From Fusicatenibacter_A intestinipullorum (GTDB lineage Bacteria > Bacillota > Negativicutes > Acidaminococcales > Acidaminococcaceae), in the NCBI GenBank assembly GCA_019117495.1, contig DWZP01000029.1:62001-126000 (forward strand): 64,000 nt of DNA, written 5' to 3'. A program made the translations under genes and the position numbers. The notes beneath the pieces are model-generated. The model saw nothing but the letters and a program-made list of their open reading frames with translations. It was not told where the DNA came from and searched no databases. Positions 33,522 to 42,375 of the stretch are shown here, piece after piece; position 1 is the stretch's first letter; each line of letters begins with the position of its first letter.

Positions 33522-35251
33522 ATTTATATTTAAGGCTTTTAAAATACATACGCCCGTACATGCACCGCCTGATGATGGCTATTTTGTGCACTGTAATGGC
33601 ATCGGCTTGCAATTTGTACCTGCCGTGGATTATTAAAGATGTGGTAGATAAGGTTCTGGTGCAGAAAGATACTTTTATGCTGTACGTAATAGCTGTCAGT
33701 ATAGTAGTAATCTTCATTATCCGCGGATTGTTCTTTTATGGGCAAAGCTATTTGATGAGCTGGGTAGGACAGAAAGTTGTTATTGATATACGCGGTGAAA
33801 TTTTCCGTAAATTACAGCGTTTGAGCCTGGCTTTTTATGATAAAAATAAAACCGGTACCATTATGAGTTATGTTACCAATGACGTTGCCGCTTTGCAGAC
33901 GGCAATGGTAGAAAAAGCTGTAGAGCTTGTAACGGAAGGACTGGTGCTTATCGGCAGTATCGTAGCCATGCTGTGGCTGGACTGGAAACTGACGCTGTTT
34001 ACCTTCTGTACATTCCCGGTTGTTTTGTGGTTTATGGATTATTTTGGCAAGAAAATCCGTAAAAACGGCGGTGAAATTCAGGAGTGCACGGCAGAATTGA
34101 CTTCCGTTTTGCAGGAAACCGTATCTTCGGCGCGGGTTATTAAATCGTTTGTGCGCGAAGACTACGAAATTGACAGGTTTGATAACCAAAATAAAGAAAA
34201 CTTTTATGCCAACATGAAAAACATCAAGCTTAACGCTTTGCTTACACCGACGGTTGAATTTGTAGCTGCCGTAGGCGTAACAGTTGTTATGTGGTACGGC
34301 GGGCGCAGCGTTATAGACGGCGATATTACGGCAGGTGCGTTGGTTGCGTTTTTGGTTTACGCAGTTAATATTGCCAACCCTATCAAGCGCCTTACAAAAG
34401 TAGCGGCAAGTATTCAAAAAGCGCTTGCTGCCGGCGACCGTGTTTTCGGCATACTTGATTTGCCGGAAGCCATTAAGGAAATTCCCAATGCCAAAGTTCT
34501 GCCGCCTGTTAATGGCAAAGTTGAGTTTGATAACGTAAAATTCTCCTACAATCCGCAGGAAGAAGTGCTGGACGGTTTGTCCTTTACCGTTAACCCCGGT
34601 GAGGTAATTGCCATAGTCGGACCTTCCGGCGCAGGCAAATCTACCATTGCCAGCCTTTTGCCCCGTTTTTATGATGTTACCGGCGGTGACATCCGCATAG
34701 ATGGATACAGCATTAAAGATGTAACGCTTGATTCCCTGCGCGGGCAGGTTGGCATAGTGCCGCAGGAAACCATGCTTTTTAACGGCAGCGTTTATGATAA
34801 TATTTTGTACGGGCGGCTTGATGCAACGCCTGACGAAGTAAAAGCCGCTGCCAAAGCGGCCAATGCCGATGAATTTATCAGCCAGCTGCCGCAGGGTTAT
34901 GCAACCATGCTCGGCGACCGCGGCGTGAATATTTCTGGCGGCCAGCGCCAGCGCATTTCTATTGCCCGGGCAATACTTAAAAATCCACGCATTTTAATTC
35001 TGGATGAAGCAACATCCGCACTTGATACGGAAAGCGAACGTGTTGTACAGGATGCCCTTGACCGTTTGATGATAGGGCGTACGTCCTTTGTAATTGCGCA
35101 CCGCCTTTCAACTATTAAAAATGCCGATAAGATTCTGGTGCTTGAACATGGCGCGCTTGTGGAAGCAGGCACGCATGATGAACTGATTGCCAAAAACGGG
35201 CTGTATGCCCATCTTTATCAAATCCAGTACCGCAGCAAGGAAACGAAATGA
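33518..35251 (+). CDS. msbA: Lipid A export ABC transporter MsbA
   Basis: Half-transporter (577 aa) that flips lipid A-core across the inner membrane. The N-terminal half has six membrane helices of the ABC exporter type (LMMAILCTVMASACNLYLPW, LYVIAVSIVVIFIIRGLFFY, GLVLIGSIVAMLWLDWKLTL). The C-terminal half has Walker A VGPSGAGKSTIASLLPRFYD, Q-loop IVPQETMLFNGSVYDNI, signature NISGGQRQRISIARAI, Walker B ILILDEATSALD and switch FVIAHRLSTI. Its place between lpxB and waaA-lpxK supports MsbA rather than a drug exporter. Confidence 0.95.
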   Translation: MNLYLRLLKYIRPYMHRLMMAILCTVMASACNLYLPWIIKDVVDKVLVQKDTFMLYVIAVSIVVIFIIRGLFFYGQSYLMSWVGQKVVIDIRGEIFRKLQRLSLAFYDKNKTGTIMSYVTNDVAALQTAMVEKAVELVTEGLVLIGSIVAMLWLDWKLTLFTFCTFPVVLWFMDYFGKKIRKNGGEIQECTAELTSVLQETVSSARVIKSFVREDYEIDRFDNQNKENFYANMKNIKLNALLTPTVEFVAAVGVTVVMWYGGRSVIDGDITAGALVAFLVYAVNIANPIKRLTKVAASIQKALAAGDRVFGILDLPEAIKEIPNAKVLPPVNGKVEFDNVKFSYNPQEEVLDGLSFTVNPGEVIAIVGPSGAGKSTIASLLPRFYDVTGGDIRIDGYSIKDVTLDSLRGQVGIVPQETMLFNGSVYDNILYGRLDATPDEVKAAAKAANADEFISQLPQGYATMLGDRGVNISGGQRQRISIARAILKNPRILILDEATSALDTESERVVQDALDRLMIGRTSFVIAHRLSTIKNADKILVLEHGALVEAGTHDELIAKNGLYAHLYQIQYRSKETK

Positions 35252-35260
35252 GGGTAGCCG

Positions 35261-37786
35261 ATGTATATAATTTATAACTTACTGATGATTGGCGCATTTT
35301 TCCTCGTAATGCCGTATTTCATCTACCGTTCGATATGTGAAAAAGGCTTTACACGCAGGATGCGCCAGAGCCTTGGTGGTATCCGCGATGAAGAAATTGA
35401 AGCCGTTGCGCTTAAGGGCTGTATTTGGATTCACGGTGCGTCAGTTGGCGAAATTGTAGCAACCAGCCCGCTGGTAAAGGAAATCCGCAAGGCAATGCCG
35501 GAAATTCCGATTTTGGTTTCGGCAGTTACGGTTGGCGGTTATGATATGGCGCGCCAGATTATTCCGGAAGCAGATGCCATTATTTATTTCCCGCTGGATT
35601 TGCCTTTTGTGTCGGAATCCGTTGTAAAACGAATCCGCCCGCGCATTTTTATGCCGGTAGAAACAGAGCTGTGGCCTAATCTTCTGCGTGCGCTGCGTGA
35701 ACGCAATATCCCGGTAATGATGGTTAACGGCCGTATTTCCGAAAAATCGGTGAAAACCTACCGCTATTTGTACGGCATTTGGGATGATATGCTGAATACT
35801 GTAAGCCGTTTCTGTATGCAGTCCAGCATTGATGCTGACTATATCCGCCATTTGGGCGCAGACCCCAGCAAAATTTATGTAACTGGCAACACCAAGTTTG
35901 ACCAGACCTATGCGGAAGTAACGCAGGAGGATCTGGATAATTATAAAAAAGAACTGGGCATCGAAGGGGCGTATCCGGTTATTGTTGCCGGTTCTACCCA
36001 TCCTACCGAAGAAAAAGCCATGCTGGAAGCATTTAAAACCATTAAGGAAACTTATTCCGAGGCGCGTCTTGTTATTGCTCCGCGCAAGCCGGAACGCACT
36101 AACGAAATTGTGCGCCTGGTTGGGCATTTCGGTTATGAAGTTGGGCTCCGTTCCAAGCTTTTGAAAATTGACGGCGTACGTCCGCAGTACCCGGTGCTTT
36201 TGATTGATACCATCGGCGAACTGGGGCGCATTTATTCCGTCGGCGATGTGGTATTTGTGGGCGGTTCTTTAATTAACCACGGCGGCCATAACGTACTTGA
36301 GCCTGCCGCTCATGCCAAACCTATTCTGGTTGGACCGAGCATGCAGAACTTTAAAGATTCCTATTCGCTTTTAAGCAAGGTTGGCGCCTGCAAAATGGTG
36401 AGCGGCATACCCGAGCTTACCAAAGAACTGCTGGATATTATAAACGATGATAAACGCCGTGCTAAAATGGGCGCAGCGTCTTTGCAGGTTATTAAGGAAA
36501 ACCGCGGTGCTGCCGTGCGCAGTATTGAATATCTTGAAGATTTGCTGCGCATTACTACCGTTCCGGCAACGATTATGTCGCGTTATCCGACCAATATCCG
36601 CAATCTTAATGATGAGGGCGGTATCAGCCTGCGCCATGCTGATTATATTATTCAGTATGTGTACCAGATGGTGCATGGCACGGAAACGCCTTTTATGGGC
36701 AGCGTGCTTTTAGTGGTGCTGCGTTTCTTCTCTTATTTGTACGAATTTGGCGTTTGCAGCAAATTGTGGCTGTATAACGTGGGCTTTTTTAAACAGACAA
36801 AACTTGATTGCTGCGTAATTTCCATCGGCAACATTACCGTTGGCGGTACTGGTAAAACCCCTACCGCGCAGAAAGTTGCGGCAATGATTAAAAGCATGGG
36901 CTATAATGTTGTTATCTTAAACCGCGGTTACCGCTCTCACTGGGATAAAGAGCTGGGCGTGGTAAGTGACGGCAAGAAGATTTTCATGACGGCCTATGAG
37001 GCAGGCGACGAAGCTTACCTGATGGCGAAAACCCTGCCCGGCATTCCCGTTATTATCGGTAAAAACCGTGCCGTTACCGGTCAGTTTGCCGTAGATAAAA
37101 TGAAGGCCGAAGTAATTATTATGGACGACGGCTATCAGCACTGGCATTTGTACCGCGACCTTGATGTGGTGCTGGTAGATACTTACAATATGTTTGGCAA
37201 CGGCTGCCTGCTGCCACGCGGCACACTGCGCGAGCCGCTGAAGCATCTGGACAGGGCGGGGCTCTTTTTGCTCACCAAAACCGACCAGAGCTCGCAGTTC
37301 AGCCGTATTAACCTCCGCAAAAACCTTGCAAAATATAACGACCGTGCCCCGGTTATCGAAAGTATCCATCACCCGAAAAACTTTGTCGAAATTGCCGACT
37401 GGTACAAGGGCATTCACGAAAATACGCTGGAACTTTCCGAACTGGAGGGCAAAAAAGTTATGGTCTTTTCCGCTATCGGCAACCCGTCTTCTTTCGAGCA
37501 GACTCTCGCCGGTATCGGGCTTGATATCCTTGAAGCAATCCGCTATCCTGACCACCACGATTACGGTATGCTGGAAATGCAGTACATCAGCGAGCGTGCG
37601 GCCAGCAAAGAAGCGGTGGCGCTTATTACAACCGGTAAAGACGCGGTTAAAATTCCGACAGAATTTATTTACTTCAACAGGGATTTACCGCTGTACATAT
37701 TAAACATGGATATTATGATTACCGAAGGGCAGGACTTGTTTGAAAAAGCAATTGTCAATGCCATTAAAAAGGAGACGAAGAAGTAA
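35261..37786 (+). CDS. waaA-lpxK: Bifunctional Kdo transferase WaaA / tetraacyldisaccharide 4'-kinase LpxK fusion
   Basis: One uninterrupted 841-residue frame holds two lipid A enzymes. Residues 1 to about 435 are WaaA/KdtA: membrane anchor YNLLMIGAFFLVMPYFIYRS, acceptor-site WIHGASVGEIVATSPL, PVETELWPNLLRAL, MVNGRISEKS, the CMP-Kdo site VFVGGSLINHGGHNVLEPAA. Residues about 440-841 are LpxK: membrane helix near residues 460-495, ISIGNITVGGTGKTPTAQKV with the P-loop (GGTGKT near 528-533), NRGYRSHWDKE, IMDDGYQHWHLYRDLDVVL and LLPRGTLREPLKHLDRAG. LpxK phosphorylates the 4' position before WaaA adds Kdo, so fusing consecutive enzymes is logical. The start ATG 35261 has only a weak GAGGG. The stop overlaps the kdsB start by one base. 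Confidence 0.94.
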   Translation: MYIIYNLLMIGAFFLVMPYFIYRSICEKGFTRRMRQSLGGIRDEEIEAVALKGCIWIHGASVGEIVATSPLVKEIRKAMPEIPILVSAVTVGGYDMARQIIPEADAIIYFPLDLPFVSESVVKRIRPRIFMPVETELWPNLLRALRERNIPVMMVNGRISEKSVKTYRYLYGIWDDMLNTVSRFCMQSSIDADYIRHLGADPSKIYVTGNTKFDQTYAEVTQEDLDNYKKELGIEGAYPVIVAGSTHPTEEKAMLEAFKTIKETYSEARLVIAPRKPERTNEIVRLVGHFGYEVGLRSKLLKIDGVRPQYPVLLIDTIGELGRIYSVGDVVFVGGSLINHGGHNVLEPAAHAKPILVGPSMQNFKDSYSLLSKVGACKMVSGIPELTKELLDIINDDKRRAKMGAASLQVIKENRGAAVRSIEYLEDLLRITTVPATIMSRYPTNIRNLNDEGGISLRHADYIIQYVYQMVHGTETPFMGSVLLVVLRFFSYLYEFGVCSKLWLYNVGFFKQTKLDCCVISIGNITVGGTGKTPTAQKVAAMIKSMGYNVVILNRGYRSHWDKELGVVSDGKKIFMTAYEAGDEAYLMAKTLPGIPVIIGKNRAVTGQFAVDKMKAEVIIMDDGYQHWHLYRDLDVVLVDTYNMFGNGCLLPRGTLREPLKHLDRAGLFLLTKTDQSSQFSRINLRKNLAKYNDRAPVIESIHHPKNFVEIADWYKGIHENTLELSELEGKKVMVFSAIGNPSSFEQTLAGIGLDILEAIRYPDHHDYGMLEMQYISERAASKEAVALITTGKDAVKIPTEFIYFNRDLPLYILNMDIMITEGQDLFEKAIVNAIKKETKK

Positions 37787-38523
37787 TGAAGGTTTTATGT
37801 GTAATTCCGGCCCGCTATGCTTCTACCAGGCTGCCGGGCAAGCCGCTGGCGCTGATTGCCGGTAAGCCGATGATTCAGCATACTTATATGCGCGCCTGCG
37901 AAGCGGAAGAACCGGATGATGTAATTGTAGCAACGGACAACGAAAAAGTTTATGATACCGTTACAGGCTTCGGCGGCAAAGCCGTGATGACTTCGCCGGA
38001 CCATCCGAGCGGAACTGACCGTCTGGCGGAAGTTGCCATGCAGTATCCTGATGTTGATGTAATTATTAACGTGCAGGGCGATGAGCCGATGATTGACCCG
38101 GATATTATTGACCGTCTGGCCAAAGCCTTTGAAGGCAATGACGATTTAAAAATGGCAACCATGAAGGTGCCGATGAAGGAAAGCGAATACAACGACCCGG
38201 CTGCCGTAAAAGTTGTAACGGATGACAACGGTTATGCGCTGTATTTTTCGCGCAGCCTGATTCCGTATCCGCGCAACGATATTGAAGGCATGCGCGTTTA
38301 TAAACATGTTGGCGTTTATGCTTACCGCCGTGACTTTTTACTGCAGTACGCAGCGCTTGAACCTACCATGCTTGAAAAGGTGGAAGGGCTTGAACAGCTG
38401 CGCGCGCTGGAAAACGGCTATAAAATAAAAGTGCTTGAAAGCGATTTTCAGGGTATCGGCATTGATACTCCCGAAGATTTGGAAGCAATCAACAAGCTCT
38501 TTGCGGCAAAAAACAATAAATAA
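37786..38523 (+). CDS. kdsB: CMP-Kdo synthetase KdsB
   Basis: Activates Kdo with CTP to CMP-Kdo, the donor for WaaA encoded just upstream. The 245-residue product has the nucleotidyltransferase start VIPARYASTRLPGKPLALIA, then DDVIVATDNEKVYD, SGTDRLAEV, INVQGDEPMIDPDIID and KHVGVYAYRRDFLLQY, and the end DFQGIGIDTPEDLEAI. GGAGACGAAG precedes the ATG, which overlaps the waaA-lpxK stop codon (TAATG). Confidence 0.97.
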   Translation: MKVLCVIPARYASTRLPGKPLALIAGKPMIQHTYMRACEAEEPDDVIVATDNEKVYDTVTGFGGKAVMTSPDHPSGTDRLAEVAMQYPDVDVIINVQGDEPMIDPDIIDRLAKAFEGNDDLKMATMKVPMKESEYNDPAAVKVVTDDNGYALYFSRSLIPYPRNDIEGMRVYKHVGVYAYRRDFLLQYAALEPTMLEKVEGLEQLRALENGYKIKVLESDFQGIGIDTPEDLEAINKLFAAKNNK

Positions 38524-38560
38524 CTGAACAAATAACTATCAGTAAATAAAGGAGGCAGAC

Positions 38561-39379
38561 ATGAATATAGTAACAGTTGGCAATTATAAAGTTGGGCAGG
38601 GCTGCCCCATGCTGCTTATGGCAGGCCCCTGCGTGCTGGAAGGCTATGAACGCAGCCTGATGATTGGCCAGCGTGCCAAAGCCATTGCAGATAAACTCGG
38701 CATGCCCTATGTTTTTAAGGCATCTTTCGATAAAGCAAACCGTTCTTCCTATAATTCTTTCCGCGGTCCGGGATTAAAAGAAGGTTTGGCCATTCTGGCC
38801 CAGATTAAAAAAGATTTGGGCGTACCCATTGTAACGGATATTCACGAACCCGCGCAGGCAGAACCCGTGGCGGAAGTTGCCGATATTTTGCAGATTCCGG
38901 CATTTTTGTGCCGCCAGACTGACCTTGTTTACCAGGCTGCAAAAACCGGCAGAACCGTTAACGTAAAAAAAGGCCAGTTCCTTGCCCCGTGGGATATGAA
39001 AAACGTTATCAAAAAAATTGAAGAAGCCGGCAACCACAATATTATGCTTACAGAGCGCGGCGCAAGTTTCGGCTATAACACTCTGGTGACGGATATGCGC
39101 GGGCTTGCCATTATGCGTGAACTCGGTTACCCGGTTGTAATGGACGCTACCCACAGCGTGCAGATTCCCGGCGGGCAGGGTACTTCTTCCGGCGGCCAGA
39201 GCCAGTATGTGCCGCATATGGCAAGGGCGGCTGCCGCAGTAGGCATCGACGCTTTGTTCCTTGAAGTACACGATAACCCGGCTGAAGCTCTTTCGGACGG
39301 GCCGAACATGGTAAAACTGGATAATTTGGAAGCACTCTTGAAAGACGTGCTGGCCATAGATAAAATTGTACGCGGCTGA
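38561..39379 (+). CDS. kdsA: Kdo-8-phosphate synthase KdsA
   Basis: Condenses arabinose-5-phosphate with PEP to Kdo-8-phosphate. The 272-residue TIM-barrel protein shows MLLMAGPCVLEGYERSLMI, YVFKASFDKANRSSYNSFRG, PIVTDIHEPAQAEPVAE, DILQIPAFLCRQTDLVYQAA, NVKKGQFLAPWDMKNV, MLTERGASFGYNTLVTDMRG and VVMDATHSVQIPGGQG. GGAGGCAG precedes the ATG. It lies in the run kdsB-kdsA-kdsD-kdsC, which makes the whole CMP-Kdo pathway from ribulose-5-phosphate. Confidence 0.97.
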   Translation: MNIVTVGNYKVGQGCPMLLMAGPCVLEGYERSLMIGQRAKAIADKLGMPYVFKASFDKANRSSYNSFRGPGLKEGLAILAQIKKDLGVPIVTDIHEPAQAEPVAEVADILQIPAFLCRQTDLVYQAAKTGRTVNVKKGQFLAPWDMKNVIKKIEEAGNHNIMLTERGASFGYNTLVTDMRGLAIMRELGYPVVMDATHSVQIPGGQGTSSGGQSQYVPHMARAAAAVGIDALFLEVHDNPAEALSDGPNMVKLDNLEALLKDVLAIDKIVRG

Positions 39380-39412
39380 TTGGCTGCCTGCGTTTAAAGG
39401 AGTGATTTCCTG

Positions 39413-40390
39413 ATGGAAGATGTAATGCTGGAACAGGCGCGGCAGGTTCTGCGTATGGAAGCGGAAGCCGTGCTGGAACAGGTTGAACGCATAGACGAAC
39501 ATTTTAAAGCAGCGGTTGAAATGATTATGGCCTGCCCCGGCCGCACCGTTATTACCGGCATGGGCAAATCGGGCATTATTGGGCGCAAAATGGCAGCAAC
39601 GCTTGCCAGCACCGGTACGCCTTCTTTTTACCTGCACCCGGCAGAAGGCATTCACGGCGACCTGGGTATGGTAACCGAAGGCGACGTTGTTATTGCGCTT
39701 TCCAACAGTGGTGAAACCGGCGAAGTGCTGCATATACTGCCTTCGCTGCGCAGAATAGGCGCTAAATTAATTGCCATGGTTGGCAATCCTAATTCCACTC
39801 TGGCCAAAAATTCCGATATTGTTTTAAATGTCGGTGTTACGAGAGAAGCCTGCCCGCTTGGGCTTGCGCCTACTTCAAGCACAACCGCGGCGCTTGCTTA
39901 CGGCGATGCGCTTGCACTGGCGTTGCTTTCAAAACGCAAATTTACGGCCAGCCAGTTTGCTGTATTCCATCCGGGCGGTTCTCTGGGGCGCAAATTGCTT
40001 CTTACTGTTGAAGATATTATGCACAGCGGCACGGAAAACCCGCTTGTTAAGGCAGATATCAGTGTGCAGGACGCACTTTTTGTTATTACCGACAAGGGGC
40101 TTGGCGCTGTTTCCGTTGTTGATGACGACAATAAAATGCTGGGCGTGCTGACAGACGGCGATATCCGCCGCGGGCTGAGCAAAGGCGTGGACTTTTTGAA
40201 ACGCCCGGTAACGGAACTTATGACGGCCAGCCCGAAAACCATTACCAAAGAAAAACTGGCTGCACAGGCTTTGCATATCATGGAAAGCAACCGCCCGAAA
40301 CCGATTACGGTACTGCCGGTTGTAGATGCCGAAAACCATGTTATCGGGCTTTTGCATATGACTGACCTTGTTCGTCAGGGCGTGGTATAA
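39413..40390 (+). CDS. kdsD: Arabinose-5-phosphate isomerase KdsD/KpsF
   Basis: Converts ribulose-5-phosphate to arabinose-5-phosphate, the first step to Kdo. The 325-residue product has an N-terminal SIS domain (GRTVITGMGKSGIIGRKMAA, LHPAEGIHGDLGMV, IALSNSGETGEVLHIL, ACPLGLAPTSSTTAALAYGD) and two CBS domains (EDIMHSGTENPLVKADISVQ, VTELMTASPKTITKEKLAAQ). ATG 39413 is used with AAAGGAGTG upstream. Its last base is shared with the kdsC start (TAATG). Confidence 0.96.
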   Translation: MEDVMLEQARQVLRMEAEAVLEQVERIDEHFKAAVEMIMACPGRTVITGMGKSGIIGRKMAATLASTGTPSFYLHPAEGIHGDLGMVTEGDVVIALSNSGETGEVLHILPSLRRIGAKLIAMVGNPNSTLAKNSDIVLNVGVTREACPLGLAPTSSTTAALAYGDALALALLSKRKFTASQFAVFHPGGSLGRKLLLTVEDIMHSGTENPLVKADISVQDALFVITDKGLGAVSVVDDDNKMLGVLTDGDIRRGLSKGVDFLKRPVTELMTASPKTITKEKLAAQALHIMESNRPKPITVLPVVDAENHVIGLLHMTDLVRQGVV

Positions 40391-40935
40391 TGGAAAGAAA
40401 CGTAAAAAATGCCTCCAAAATAAAACTGCTGGCCCTTGATGTGGACGGCGTGCTGACGGACGGCAGCCTGAATATCGGCGCGGAAGGCGAACTTTTTAAA
40501 GCCTTCAATGCCCGTGATGGGCTTGGGCTGAGCTGCCTTCTGCGCAGCGGCGTGCGTGTGGCAATTATTACCGGCCGCAAAAGCGCCATTATTCACCGCC
40601 GGGCGGAAGAACTGGGCATTATAGAGCTTTATGAAGGCATTAAAGACAAAAGAAAAATACTGGCAGACCTTGCCGCGGCAGGAGGGCTTGGGCAGGAAGA
40701 AATTGCCTATATGGGCGACGATTTAAACGACCTGCCTGCGCTTTTATATGCCGGGCTTGCCTGTGCCCCGGCAGACGCTGCGCCGGAGGTAATTTCTGCC
40801 AGCAGCTTTGTTGCTGTAAATAACGGCGGGCGCGGAGCGGTGCGCGAAGCGGCCGAACTTATTTTAAAGGCACAGGGCAAATGGAATGAAATTGTAAATG
40901 CTTATATGAAGCAGGGACAGGGAGATTCACAATAA
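40390..40935 (+). CDS. kdsC: Kdo-8-phosphate phosphatase KdsC
   Basis: HAD-family phosphatase (181 aa) releasing Kdo from Kdo-8-phosphate. Motif I is LLALDVDGVLTDGSLNIG with the nucleophile and acid-base Asp pair, motif II is in VRVAIITGRKSAIIHRRAEE, and motif III/IV is in EIAYMGDDLNDLPALLYAGL. The minimal cap and the ITGRKS block are typical of KdsC. Start and stop overlap kdsD and the next acyltransferase by one base each, so it is tightly coupled. Confidence 0.95.
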   Translation: MERNVKNASKIKLLALDVDGVLTDGSLNIGAEGELFKAFNARDGLGLSCLLRSGVRVAIITGRKSAIIHRRAEELGIIELYEGIKDKRKILADLAAAGGLGQEEIAYMGDDLNDLPALLYAGLACAPADAAPEVISASSFVAVNNGGRGAVREAAELILKAQGKWNEIVNAYMKQGQGDSQ

Positions 40936-41840
40936 TGTGGCTTTACTATTTATTAAAAAGCATGAGTTGGATAATCAGCCACCTGCCCTATAAGCTGGTT
41001 GTAAAAATCGGCCTGGGGCTTGGCAGGCTTTATTACATAATTGCCAAAAAACAGCGCATAAGGGCGGAAGAAACAATAAAGGAACGCCTTGGCTATTCGG
41101 ACGAACAGGCCAAAGCAACCATCCGCAGCCTGTTTATCAAGCTGGGCGCAACTTTTATGGAAATTATGTATATGCCGGCATTAAATAAAAACAATATCCG
41201 CGGGCTGGTAACCTTTGACCGCCCGGATGTTTTATGGGAAGCACTCGGCGAAGGAAAAGGCGTTGTAATGCTGGCCTGCCATATGGATAACTGGGAATGG
41301 CTGGGTGCAGCGCTGGCGTTATCGGGCTTTCCGCTGAGCGCGGTGGAAAAACCGCAGCCGAACCATATTTACAGCGATTTTATGAACGAACTGCGCAAGG
41401 GCGTAGGGCAGGAAATTTTTTCGCGCGGTACCAGTGAAATTCTGGGCTGTGCCCGCGCCATGAAGAAAAAACGCATGCTGGGGCTTATTGCCGACCAGGA
41501 CGGCGGCTATGACGGCATTTTTGTTCCGTTCCTCGGCAAAATGGCTTCAACGCCGACCGGGCCTGCTTATTTTTCCAGAAAGTTCAACGCGCCGATTGTG
41601 CCGATATTTATTGTGCGCAAGGAAGGCAATTACGGGCATCTGGCGATTGTTAAAGACCCCATTTACTACGAAGACACCGGCGACCGCAAGGCCGATGATT
41701 ATAACGTAACTTTGAAAATGACGCAGATTGTTGAAGAAGTTATAAAAGAATACCCGGATAACTGGCTGTGGTTCCAGCACCGTTGGAATACCCCGTACAC
41801 ACCGCCGGAAGAAAAGGAGCTGAAGCAAGGTGAAAAATAA
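40935..41840 (+). CDS. LpxL/HtrB-type lipid A acyltransferase (copy 2)
   Basis: A 301-residue acyltransferase related to the protein at 28254. It has an N-terminal anchor (WLYYLLKSMSWIISHLPYKL), the HX4E motif in LACHMDNWEWLGAALALSG, GLIADQDGGYDGIFVPFLGK and the end NWLWFQHRWNTPY. Position directly after kdsC fits a late acyltransferase that uses Kdo-bearing lipid A, as LpxL does. Which copy acts first cannot be told from sequence. Its end overlaps lptC by 11 bases. Confidence 0.9.
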   Translation: MWLYYLLKSMSWIISHLPYKLVVKIGLGLGRLYYIIAKKQRIRAEETIKERLGYSDEQAKATIRSLFIKLGATFMEIMYMPALNKNNIRGLVTFDRPDVLWEALGEGKGVVMLACHMDNWEWLGAALALSGFPLSAVEKPQPNHIYSDFMNELRKGVGQEIFSRGTSEILGCARAMKKKRMLGLIADQDGGYDGIFVPFLGKMASTPTGPAYFSRKFNAPIVPIFIVRKEGNYGHLAIVKDPIYYEDTGDRKADDYNVTLKMTQIVEEVIKEYPDNWLWFQHRWNTPYTPPEEKELKQGEK

Positions 41841-42375
41841 GGGGCTTTTGCTGATTGCAGGCGGCATTGCCATTGCAGCAGCAATAATTGCCTGGCTGAT
41901 GTTTGGCGGCGAGGCGCCGAAGAACCCGGAAAATATCGCATCCAATGCGGTAAGCGCAGTAGTTAAAAATACTACAGTCAGCCGCGAGCAGGATGGCAGA
42001 CGCCTGTGGGAGTTTTCGGTTGAAGCGCTGGAAAGCATTTCCGGCAGCGGCGAAGCTGTAATGAAAGGCGTTAAGGGCAAAATTTACCGCGAGGACGGTT
42101 CTGTAATTGATGTTACGGCCGGCGGCGGCAAAATTAATAACGACGATAAGAACTTTGCCCTCGACCGCGGCGTAAAAGCAACGCTTTCTACCGGAGGGGA
42201 GATAACTGCCGAAGAAATCAGCTGGAACCAGAAGGACGATATTATTACGGCGACCGGCAAAGTAAAAGTTGTTAAAGATGAACATACGGCTTTGGCCGAT
42301 AAAATTGTTACCAGCAGTAAATTTGACCATTTTAAATTAAGCGGACATGCCGAAGTACAGAAAGGGGAACTGTAA
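41830..42375 (+). CDS. lptC: LPS export component LptC
   Basis: A 181-residue bitopic protein linking the inner-membrane LptBFG pump to the periplasmic LptA bridge. One N-terminal helix (GLLLIAGGIAIAAAIIAWLM) is followed by a beta-jellyroll OstA/LptC domain: VVKNTTVSREQDGRRLWEFS, VKGKIYREDGSVIDVTAGGG, ITAEEISWNQKDDIITATGK, FKLSGHAEVQKGEL. GTG start inside the end of the acyltransferase gene; the stop overlaps the lptA ATG. Confidence 0.9.
   Translation: MKNKGLLLIAGGIAIAAAIIAWLMFGGEAPKNPENIASNAVSAVVKNTTVSREQDGRRLWEFSVEALESISGSGEAVMKGVKGKIYREDGSVIDVTAGGGKINNDDKNFALDRGVKATLSTGGEITAEEISWNQKDDIITATGKVKVVKDEHTALADKIVTSSKFDHFKLSGHAEVQKGEL

Noticed and set aside
35261..37786. waaA-lpxK as a frameshift or assembly artefact
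   Set aside because: The frame is continuous through the junction with a plausible linker and membrane helix, and both halves keep all motifs.
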